DNA from: Paraglaciecola sp.
GTDB taxonomy: Bacteria > Pseudomonadota > Gammaproteobacteria > Enterobacterales > Alteromonadaceae
Length of the DNA: 32,080 bases
Direction: 5' to 3'
Assembly (NCBI GenBank): GCA_009993955.1
Contig: JAACSL010000037.1
Location: forward strand, 1 to 32,080
Positions 25,669 to 32,080 of this stretch are shown here, piece by piece. The notes under the pieces are model-generated. The model made no database searches. It was not told the DNA's origin and saw nothing but the letters and a program-made list of their open reading frames with translations. Within the stretch, counting starts at the first letter, position 1. Each line of letters begins with the position of its first letter. Made by a program: the position numbers and the translations under genes.

Positions 25669-27555
25669 ATGCAATCACGTAAAACACGCAAATTATTTTG
25701 CGGCGGCTTTTTTTTATCTGCTTTATCACTTACTCACTTCGCGGCTTATGCCAATGACGTCAAACGCTCAACAAACGAACAAGATACTGTCGAGAGGATC
25801 GTTATTGTATCAAGCAGGGTCCCCATTCCTAAAGACAAGTTGACCACCAGTGTGACGGTTGTCGACAAATCAGACATTGATAGTCGCGGCAGTATGGCCT
25901 TAGCTGATATTTTGGCTTTTGAAGCGGGGGTTGATACGTCTAACTCAGGTGGGCTAGGTAAAAATACCGCGCTAAGGATCCGTGGCGAAGATGGATTTCG
26001 TAGCAAAGTCTACTTAGATGGTGTCGAGTTAAGCGACCCGACTGCGCCACAAGCGACACCGATTTTTGACGATATCTCCACCGCATTTATTCAAACTGTC
26101 GAAATCCTCAAGGGGCCACAAGGTTTGATGTACGGTGCAGACGCGGGGGGCGTGATCAGCATTACCACTAGCACCGCTGAACAAGGCCTGCATGGCAGCA
26201 TTCAAGCACAAACGGGGCGATATGCGACACACAAAGTAAATGGCGAACTTGGTGCCGCCAATGAGCACGGTCATATATATTTTGCAGCATCGCATTTAAA
26301 AACCGATGGTTTTAATGCGCAAAGTAGCGATGACAGTCATGAAAAAGACGGCTATGACAATCAAACTATGCATTTCAACAGTGCTTATCAGTTGAATGAG
26401 CAAATACAACTCAATTTTGTCCTGCGTCAAGTTGACTCTGATAATGCTTACGACGGGTGTTACGATAATCTTACTTTTGCCTTGATCAATCAGTGCCGCA
26501 CAGAAGGCAGTAACCAAACGGGCCGGCTCACGTTAGACTATCAACATGGCAGTTATTCTCACACCCTTGGCGTGGCACAAACTGAGGTTGAGCGGCGTTT
26601 TTTTAGTAATGAGCAGTTTAGCTTTGGTAGCCAAGGACAAATTAACAAATTCGATTATCTTGGCACTTACAAGGGCATAGCCCAACGGCTTGTTTGGGGA
26701 CTGGATAAAGAAAGTCAAAAAATAATCAGTAGCGACTTACAGCGCGATCAACAGGGTGTATTCGCTGAGTACCAACGAGATTTACCCCATCTCATTTTTC
26801 TCACCGCCGGCCTGCGTTACGACGACAATGACACCTTTGGTGAGCATATAAGCTATCGTTTTAGTGCAGCCAAACTCCTGCCTCTCGCCAATGGGCACAT
26901 GCTCAAATTGCGCAGTGCGATTGGCAATGGTTTCAGGGCACCCAGCTTGTATGAACAAGATTACAATGATGGCAATTTCGCTTATGGCGAAGCAGCGGGA
27001 CTACAACTGCAAGAGGAGAGCAGTGAAGGTTTTGATGTGGGCATTGAATATTTTAATGCAGAGCAACAACTTGTATTTGAGTTATTTCAACAGCGCATTA
27101 GTAACGAAATTTACTTTGATAGTGTGGCTTATCAAGGGTATTTGCAAAATAGTTTGTCCAGCACATCAAAAGGCGTAGAACTGAGTATCCAGCAGAAGGT
27201 GCAGGAGAATTGGCAGTTTTGGGGAAATTACACTTACAACCACACAGTCACCAGCGAGGGTGAAGTGCGCTTACGCCGCCCCAAACATCAAGCTAACGTG
27301 GGTCTACAAAGTCAATGGCTGGATGAGACACTGCAAGTTGACCTTAGTGTAAAATGGGTCAAAGATGCCATTGATCTCGGCGGTGTCGCTCTGGACGATT
27401 ATGCCTTGCTTAATGTAAGTGGTCGCTACACCGTAAGTGCCAATGTAAAAATTGACGGTCGTATCGAAAATCTGTTTGATCGAAAATATCAGACAGTCAA
27501 TGGCTTTAACAACCCTCGCCAAGGGGTGTATGTTGGTTTAACTATCCTATTCTAG
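25669..27555 (+). CDS. btuB: TonB-dependent vitamin B12 receptor (BtuB-like)
   Basis: A 628-residue outer-membrane transporter. A signal peptide ends near residue 28 (FAAYAND). A TonB box is probably within TVERIVIVSS (40-49). The plug domain follows, with TTSVTVVDKSDIDSRG, TALRIRGEDGFRSKVYLDGVEL and VEILKGPQGLMYGADAGGVISITT. The 22-strand barrel carries the TonB-receptor motif GFRAPSLYEQDYNDGNFAYG and ends NPRQGVYVGLTILF with terminal Phe. E. coli BtuB has 614 residues. The upstream cobalamin riboswitch is the main reason to assign B12 rather than another substrate. No btuFCD or biosynthesis genes are in the window. Confidence 0.9.
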   Translation: MQSRKTRKLFCGGFFLSALSLTHFAAYANDVKRSTNEQDTVERIVIVSSRVPIPKDKLTTSVTVVDKSDIDSRGSMALADILAFEAGVDTSNSGGLGKNTALRIRGEDGFRSKVYLDGVELSDPTAPQATPIFDDISTAFIQTVEILKGPQGLMYGADAGGVISITTSTAEQGLHGSIQAQTGRYATHKVNGELGAANEHGHIYFAASHLKTDGFNAQSSDDSHEKDGYDNQTMHFNSAYQLNEQIQLNFVLRQVDSDNAYDGCYDNLTFALINQCRTEGSNQTGRLTLDYQHGSYSHTLGVAQTEVERRFFSNEQFSFGSQGQINKFDYLGTYKGIAQRLVWGLDKESQKIISSDLQRDQQGVFAEYQRDLPHLIFLTAGLRYDDNDTFGEHISYRFSAAKLLPLANGHMLKLRSAIGNGFRAPSLYEQDYNDGNFAYGEAAGLQLQEESSEGFDVGIEYFNAEQQLVFELFQQRISNEIYFDSVAYQGYLQNSLSSTSKGVELSIQQKVQENWQFWGNYTYNHTVTSEGEVRLRRPKHQANVGLQSQWLDETLQVDLSVKWVKDAIDLGGVALDDYALLNVSGRYTVSANVKIDGRIENLFDRKYQTVNGFNNPRQGVYVGLTILF

Positions 27556-27862
27556 AATGACGTGGTGGCGTAACAGTTATGGCACGTAATCCATTACTGT
27601 TACTGTGTCTATACATTCTATAAGTATGTATATTAATTTATACCTAAAATCGCTAACATCTGCTGCTTTTTCATACCATAATACGCGCGCCAAAAATTCG
27701 TGACGCGCGATATTTTTACTCTAAGTAATTATATTTATTAAAAATAATAAATATTGCCTTATGTTTAGGTGCTAAAAGTTGCGCAAAATTTAAGTAAGCA
27801 TACTATGCTGATTTTGAGGCATAGCCTCCTACTTTTTAATACCTAACCATAGGAACAGTAAA
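27556..27862. other. Intergenic region between btuB and the binding-protein/porin module
   Basis: These 307 bp hold several structures. A hairpin of GTAACAGT/ACTGTTAC extended by ATGG/CCAT lies at 27570-27603, just after btuB and without a T-run. A CGCGCG/CGCGCG stem at 27684-27709 is followed by TATTTTTACT and could terminate transcription. A promoter lies at 27779-27806, and a short GAGGC/GCCTC hairpin at 27816-27828 is followed by CTACTTTTT. The region is AT-rich and no coding sequence is evident. Confidence 0.6.
27779..27806 (+). promoter_or_regulatory. Candidate promoter of the first binding-protein/porin module
   Basis: TTGCGC (27779-27784) and TACTAT (27801-27806) are separated by 16 bp, about 55 nt upstream of the first start codon. 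A short GAGGC/GCCTC hairpin followed by CTACTTTTT lies just downstream and might act as an attenuator. No Pho box is evident. Confidence 0.5.
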
Positions 27863-28291
27863 ATGCTCCCAAAACGTATTTATAAACCTCTGCTAGCTGC
27901 CGTGTTATTGAGTTCGGTGAGTGGCATCGCCAGCGCTGAACTGGTTGTGATTGTGCATCCCAGCAATGCGGCCACTATCGACAGTACTCAGGTGCAAAGG
28001 ATTTTCTTGGGTAAAGAGAAAAAGTTTGCCGATGGGAATGAAGCTACCCCGATTAATACCGTGGCGAGCAATGCTAGCCGCGAGCAGTTCGACACCAAAA
28101 TATTGGAACGCAGTTCTTCGCAAGTTGCCGCTTACTGGTCAAAACTGGTTTTTACTGGTAAGGGCATTCCCCCCAAAGAATTGGAGAACGACGCCGCCGT
28201 TATCGCTACGGTTGCGGCGGATGCGTCAGCCATTGGCTATGTTGACAGCGCCGCGGTCACTGGCGCAGTAAAAGTTATTACACTCAATTAA
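27863..28291 (+). CDS. Small PstS-like periplasmic protein, copy 1
   Basis: A 142-residue protein with a signal peptide ending SGIASA and a mature domain of ~118 residues. The mature part resembles the PBP-like (phosphate-binding PstS) fold: ELVVIVHPSNAATID, QRIFLGKEKKFADG, a SSSQVAAYWSKLVFTGKG helix and AIGYVDSAAV near the end. It is less than half the size of a normal two-lobed binding protein, so it may have only one lobe. No transporter permease or ATPase is nearby. It starts a two-gene unit with a porin 14 nt downstream. A second copy of the unit follows at 29598. Confidence 0.85.
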   Translation: MLPKRIYKPLLAAVLLSSVSGIASAELVVIVHPSNAATIDSTQVQRIFLGKEKKFADGNEATPINTVASNASREQFDTKILERSSSQVAAYWSKLVFTGKGIPPKELENDAAVIATVAADASAIGYVDSAAVTGAVKVITLN

Positions 28292-28305
28292 TCTGGGAAC
28301 TCATC

Positions 28306-29466
28306 ATGAAAAAAATAATAACCCTAAGTATGTTGACCATGGCGAGCTTTGCTGGACATGCAGAATTACGCATTAATGGCTTTGCCAATCTTGTCGGCGG
28401 TTTAACCTCAAGCGATGAAACCTTGTATGGCTATGACGATAAAATGTCATTTAGCCAAGAGAGTCTCTTTGCTATTCAGATCAGTGGCGACATTAATGAC
28501 AAAATGACAGCTACAGGTCAGTTAGTTGCTCGCGGCGAAAATGACTACAAAGCCGAATTTGAGTGGGCTTACATAACCTATAGCGCAACGGATAAGCTCA
28601 ACATTTCAGCAGGGCGCTTACGTCTTCCCTTGTTTAATTATTCAACCTCGAAAGATGTCGGTTATTCTTATCATTGGCTGACCACACCCAATGTGGTTTA
28701 CAACGTGCCATTCAATAACTTAGATGGCGTAAAATTTGAGTATTCTGATTATGCGGGCGACTGGGAATATAACTTAAGTACTGCACTTGGCACTTATAAA
28801 GGTGAGTCACTGGGTGCCATCAATGAAGGTAAAAATACCTACCTTCTCTCTGCCGAAGCAAGCTACGAATGGTTTAAAATTCGTGGGGTATTTGGTGCAA
28901 CCAAAGCAACCTTAGATTTAGCCACATCCGATTCGCCCTCGACCTTGGGTTTCGCCGCTGGTTTGGCAGCCATGCGCGCAGCGGGTTTTGTCGAATTGGA
29001 AGATGCGCTGCAAATCAGAGACGATACTGGAAAATTCCTAGGCCTGAGTCTGCAAGTGGATAAATTTGATTGGTTTGTGACTGGTGAAATAACCAGCGTT
29101 GATGTTGAAGATTCTTTCGCAGCCAAAGATATCGCCTATTACGTAACGGCCGGTATACGCCATGAGAAATGGACACCTTCGCTCACTTACCAAAAATTCA
29201 AAAGTGATCCAGAGATCAAATTTCAAAATCTAATCAACCAGATTGCTACTTCGGGGTTACCTGCAGCGAATATTGCCCAATTAACTGGCTTAGCTATCGG
29301 TGGGCAGCTAGCTCAAGATGATGAATATAACGTGTGGTCAGCAACCATTCGTTATGACTTAGACACCAACGTGGCGTTGAAAGCAGACATCAGTAAGTTG
29401 AGTGATGACAGTGGTGATGTACGCGATGCAACGTTAGTAAGATTTGCCGTTAATTACGTGTTTTGA
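28306..29466 (+). CDS. Porin-like outer-membrane protein, copy 1
   Basis: A 386-residue protein with a signal peptide (ASFAGHA) followed by a beta-barrel pattern of alternating strands: LRINGFANLVGGLTSSDETL, KLNISAGRLRLPLFNYS, DVGYSYHWLT, and the C-terminal motif ATLVRFAVNYVF with terminal Phe. It resembles Alteromonadales porins that are neighbours of small PstS-like proteins. A GGGA site is 8 nt upstream of the ATG. The substrate is unknown. The adjacent binding-protein-like partner suggests an anion or small solute, but this is inference only. Confidence 0.86.
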   Translation: MKKIITLSMLTMASFAGHAELRINGFANLVGGLTSSDETLYGYDDKMSFSQESLFAIQISGDINDKMTATGQLVARGENDYKAEFEWAYITYSATDKLNISAGRLRLPLFNYSTSKDVGYSYHWLTTPNVVYNVPFNNLDGVKFEYSDYAGDWEYNLSTALGTYKGESLGAINEGKNTYLLSAEASYEWFKIRGVFGATKATLDLATSDSPSTLGFAAGLAAMRAAGFVELEDALQIRDDTGKFLGLSLQVDKFDWFVTGEITSVDVEDSFAAKDIAYYVTAGIRHEKWTPSLTYQKFKSDPEIKFQNLINQIATSGLPAANIAQLTGLAIGGQLAQDDEYNVWSATIRYDLDTNVALKADISKLSDDSGDVRDATLVRFAVNYVF

Positions 29467-29474
29467 TGATCTTA

Positions 29475-29515
29475 AATATTACCAACAGCACGGTTAAGGT
29501 GATGTTGGTTAAATA
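29475..29515. other. Inverted repeat between the two modules
   Basis: An imperfect hairpin with a core ACCAACA/TGTTGGT and flanking AT pairs lies just after the first porin. It has no T-run. It may reduce read-through into the second module or stabilise the upstream mRNA. Confidence 0.4.
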
Positions 29516-29597
29516 TGGCATTACCCATTTTTATTATACGTACTATCGTTAACATATCGCTCAAGCGATACACAAAACATCACACTAGGAAAACACT

Positions 29598-30026
29598 ATG
29601 CAAAAACGAACTCTTTCAACCATGCTCATCAGTGCAGTCTTAGGCTGCTCTTTGCCATATTTTGCCAACGCAGAATTGGTATTAGTTGTGCACCCGAGCA
29701 ACGATGCAGCCATCGATGCCAAAACAGCGCAACGGATTTTTTTAGGCAAGGAAAACAAATTTTCCAACGGTAAGGAGGCTCTTCCCATCAATCAGGTGCC
29801 CGATTCCGCCAGCCGTGCCACGTTTGATACCACAACCCTTGAACGCAGTTCCTCACAGGTCGCTGCATATTGGTCAAAGCTAGTCTTCACCGGTAAAGGC
29901 ATCCCGCCCAAAGAAGTGAATAATGATGCCGAAGTTATCGCCATTGTCGCAGACAATCAAAACGCGGTAGGTTACGTTGATAGCAGTGCAGTCACTGGCG
30001 CTGTTAAAGCCATTCCATTGAATTAA
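29598..30026 (+). CDS. Small PstS-like periplasmic protein, copy 2
   Basis: A 142-residue paralogue of the protein at 27863, with exactly the same length. By eye the mature parts are about 70% identical, with an identical block of more than 20 residues centred on SSSQVAAYWSKLVFTGKG. The signal peptide ends YFANA. It again precedes a porin by a short gap, so the whole two-gene module has been duplicated. AGGA lies about 9 nt before the ATG. The upstream region differs from copy 1, so the two modules may be expressed under different conditions. Confidence 0.85.
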   Translation: MQKRTLSTMLISAVLGCSLPYFANAELVLVVHPSNDAAIDAKTAQRIFLGKENKFSNGKEALPINQVPDSASRATFDTTTLERSSSQVAAYWSKLVFTGKGIPPKEVNNDAEVIAIVADNQNAVGYVDSSAVTGAVKAIPLN

Positions 30027-30041
30027 TTGGGGAGCCACATC

Positions 30042-31175
30042 ATGAAAAAATTAATTACTCTAAGCACCCTTGCCTTGTCATGTTTTGCTGCTAATGCGGA
30101 ACTACGCATCAATGGTTTTGCTAACTTAGTGGGCGGCTTAACTTCCAGTGATGAGTCAGTATATGGCTATAACGATAAAACATCTTTTAATCCAGAAAGT
30201 CTGTTTGCAATTCAGATGAGCGGAGATATCAACTCAAAAATGTCAGCGACAGGACAAATGGTCGCAAGAGGCAGGAACGATTACGATCCTGCTTTTGAAT
30301 GGGCGTATCTAACTTATCAAGCGAGCGATCGCGTATCGATATCTGCTGGTCGATTAAGACTTCCCCTGTTCAAATACTCTGCATCTAAAGATGTTGGCTA
30401 CTCATATCATTGGGTAACGGCGCCACGCGCTGTCTATGATGTGAGTTTTAACAACCTAGATGGTTTTCGGTTTGATTACAGCAACTATGCAGGAGATTGG
30501 GAGTATAACTTACAAGCGGGGTTTGGCACAGTGAGTAACGATCTCAATACCGCTGTTGGTCCGGCTCGATTGCAGGTAGATAATCTTGCCTTGATATCAG
30601 CGGAAGCAGTATATAACTACCTTAAACTGAGGGCATCTTACGTCACGTCAAAAGCATCTATTAGTAATACGACCATAGATGGAACAATCGGTGGGCTAAG
30701 ACAAGCAGGGTTAGATGCCTTAGCGAACAATATAGCGTTTACTGATGACACAGCAACCTTCACAGGTATTGGTCTAGAGTACGATACTTTCAACTGGTTT
30801 ATCGGCGGTGAGTGGACTGAAATCAGGATCGACGATTCATTTTTCCCTACTACCACTTCGTTTTATATAACTGCGGGTTTTCGTTCAGGGAAATGGACAC
30901 CATCAGTAACGTATGAAAAACAAGATGCCAATAATCCCTTTAAATTTATTGATCAAGTTGCCGGGCTACCAACACCAATCCAACCAGTTGCTAATGCTGT
31001 GTTAGTGGGCTTGCAACAACCATTTGTTGAAGAAAATAATCTGCTTTCTGCCGCAATTCGATACGACTACGATACCAACGTAGCGTTGAAAGCCGATATT
31101 AGCAAATACACTGACGATATAGATGATATGAGAGATGCAACCTTGCTGCGCTTTGCGGTTAATTACGTATTTTAA
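30042..31175 (+). CDS. Porin-like outer-membrane protein, copy 2
   Basis: A 377-residue paralogue of the porin at 28306. The first ~130 residues (INGFANLVGGLTSSDES, ISAGRLRLPLFKYSASKDVGYSYHW) and the last ~30 (TNVALKADISK, RFAVNYVF) are very similar. The middle, probably including surface loops, has diverged strongly. The ATG at 30042 is preferred over a TTG at 30027 because GGGGAG lies 7 nt before it and the protein then starts MKKLITLSTLAL like its paralogue. It ends the second module and is followed by a terminator. Confidence 0.86.
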   Translation: MKKLITLSTLALSCFAANAELRINGFANLVGGLTSSDESVYGYNDKTSFNPESLFAIQMSGDINSKMSATGQMVARGRNDYDPAFEWAYLTYQASDRVSISAGRLRLPLFKYSASKDVGYSYHWVTAPRAVYDVSFNNLDGFRFDYSNYAGDWEYNLQAGFGTVSNDLNTAVGPARLQVDNLALISAEAVYNYLKLRASYVTSKASISNTTIDGTIGGLRQAGLDALANNIAFTDDTATFTGIGLEYDTFNWFIGGEWTEIRIDDSFFPTTTSFYITAGFRSGKWTPSVTYEKQDANNPFKFIDQVAGLPTPIQPVANAVLVGLQQPFVEENNLLSAAIRYDYDTNVALKADISKYTDDIDDMRDATLLRFAVNYVF

Positions 31176-31201
31176 ATTAACTGCTTAGACTTTGACGTGT
31201 C

Positions 31202-31229
31202 AAAACGCTCCTTTGTGGAGCGTTTTTTA
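31202..31229 (+). terminator. Terminator after the second porin
   Basis: The stem AAAACGCTCC/GGAGCGTTTT (one internal mismatch region in the TTTGT loop) runs directly into a T-run. It lies about 27 nt after the stop codon and separates the module from dsbA. Confidence 0.88.
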
Positions 31230-31339
31230 TGTCAAATCATCAGATATTTTCGTTATAAGTACTTACAATGGGCGGTCGGCAATCCCATAAAGCTATGGTA
31301 ATCTTGGCCCAGTTTTAGCCTTAAGAGATGGATCACAAC

Positions 31340-31963
31340 ATGAAAAAAGTTTTATTTACCCTATTCGCTGGATTGATATTTTCTTTACAAGCCTGTGCGC
31401 AAGAGCAATGGCAAGAAGGAACCCATTATACCATCGTCAGTGACGATGCCAGTGCCAAGCCTGAAGTACTGGAATTCTTTTCTTACTGGTGTCCGCATTG
31501 TTACCAGTTTGAACCACTGGTAAAAAGCATCAAGGAAAAACTGGCTGCGGATGTTGAGTTTAAAAAAGTGCATGTAAATTTTATGGGTATGGCTGCACCA
31601 CAAACCCAAGATGAGGCCAGCCGTGCCCTGATGATTGCGCGTGCACTGAAAAAAGAAGAGGCGATGACCAAAGCCATCTTCAACTACATACACGTGCAAC
31701 GTTCAGCGATTACTGGCTTAAAAGATTTGCAGAATATATTTGTTGTCAATGGTGTTGAACCTGAAGAGTTCACGAAGCTGGCAAGTAGCTTTGGGGTTAA
31801 CACCATGCTGCAAAAAAACAACAAGTTAATTGAGCAGTTTCGTAAAAACCTCAGCGGCGTGCCTAACTTCATTGTTAACGGTAAGTATCAAGCCAAGTTT
31901 ACCCGCGACATGACCAATGATGACATCGTCGATTTGATCGTCTGGTTATCTAAGCAGAAGTAA
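31340..31963 (+). CDS. dsbA: Thiol:disulfide interchange protein DsbA
   Basis: A 207-residue periplasmic oxidoreductase that introduces disulfide bonds into exported proteins. The active site CPHC (51-54, in FFSYWCPHCYQFEP) and the cis-proline Val174-Pro175 (SGVPNFIVNGKYQ) are present, and KVHVNFMG matches E. coli DsbA. The ATG at 31340 gives MKKVLFTLFAGLIFSLQACAQEQ as the signal region; an ATG at 31328 would add four residues. A cysteine stands in the signal region (LQAC), so lipoprotein processing is possible though Gln at -2 is unusual. It is separated from srkA, its usual neighbour in E. coli. Confidence 0.94.
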   Translation: MKKVLFTLFAGLIFSLQACAQEQWQEGTHYTIVSDDASAKPEVLEFFSYWCPHCYQFEPLVKSIKEKLAADVEFKKVHVNFMGMAAPQTQDEASRALMIARALKKEEAMTKAIFNYIHVQRSAITGLKDLQNIFVVNGVEPEEFTKLASSFGVNTMLQKNNKLIEQFRKNLSGVPNFIVNGKYQAKFTRDMTNDDIVDLIVWLSKQK

Positions 31964-32025
31964 ACATCCGGCGACAGGCCATCGTTAAATAACCCCAATC
32001 CTGTTTAAGAAATTGAACTAAATGC

Positions 32026-32080
32026 CTGTTCCAAGATCCGATCTTTCGACCAAGAAAGTGGGAACCAACAGAGGAACAGG
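32026..32080. other. Inverted repeat running to the window end
   Basis: CCTGTTCC (32026-32033) is matched by GGAACAGG (32073-32080), with a nested CTTTC/GAAAG stem between them. The element ends exactly at the last base, so it may extend further. It could be a structured RNA, the end of a mobile element or a dispersed repeat. I cannot tell which. Confidence 0.45.

Noticed and set aside
27620..27862. Pho box upstream of the PstS-like gene
   Set aside because: No pair of CTGTCAT-like direct repeats with proper spacing was seen, so phosphate control is not supported.

Overview
The window looks like a chromosomal stretch of a marine-type gammaproteobacterium, most likely Alteromonadales/Alteromonadaceae. 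This rests on protein resemblance: lptFG divergent from pepA-holC-valS, ccoG-srkA, DUF3016 and DUF3019 proteins, a MipA/OmpV-type protein beside an RstAB-like two-component pair, and E. coli-like PepA, SrkA and DsbA sequences. No prophage, IS element, CRISPR array or rRNA was recognised. The species cannot be named from the sequence alone.

Left part (1-7007). A tRNA-Leu(CAA) on the minus strand has a strong promoter with a GC-rich discriminator. It is followed by two copies of a ~260-bp unit that each carry the 3' tail of the tRNA and its terminator. Next, all on the minus strand, is a three-gene proton-translocating transhydrogenase operon (pntAA-pntAB-pntB). An RDD membrane protein (+) follows, then lptF-lptG (minus), the permease subunits of the LPS export machine.

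Middle part (7269-19001). pepA, holC and valS run on the plus strand and end at a clear terminator. A two-gene operon follows: a secreted 5'-nucleotidase-like protein that has lost all recognisable metal-binding motifs, overlapping by 4 nt a membrane diguanylate cyclase with intact GGEEF and I-site. Facing it are two DUF3016 paralogues on the minus strand. One is intact; the other is broken by an in-frame TAG in its signal peptide. A large beta-propeller lipoprotein (minus) comes next.

Right part (19135-32080). A compact operon encodes a MipA/OmpV-like outer-membrane protein, a DUF3019 protein, an OmpR-family regulator and a sensor kinase. A small hypothetical gene lies convergent to it. ccoG (cbb3 oxidase assembly) and srkA (stress kinase) follow. 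A cobalamin riboswitch then controls a btuB-like TonB-dependent receptor. After it a two-gene module, a tiny PstS-like periplasmic protein plus a porin, is present twice in tandem. dsbA is next, and the window ends in an inverted repeat. In E. coli srkA and dsbA are adjacent and co-transcribed; here the riboswitch-btuB and duplicated module lie between them, so this ~6 kb looks like an accessory insertion of nutrient-uptake functions.

The best candidates for new biology are the pseudo-nucleotidase/diguanylate-cyclase pair, the duplicated mini-binding-protein/porin module, and the tRNA-tail tandem repeats. No completely new defence or mobile system was found.
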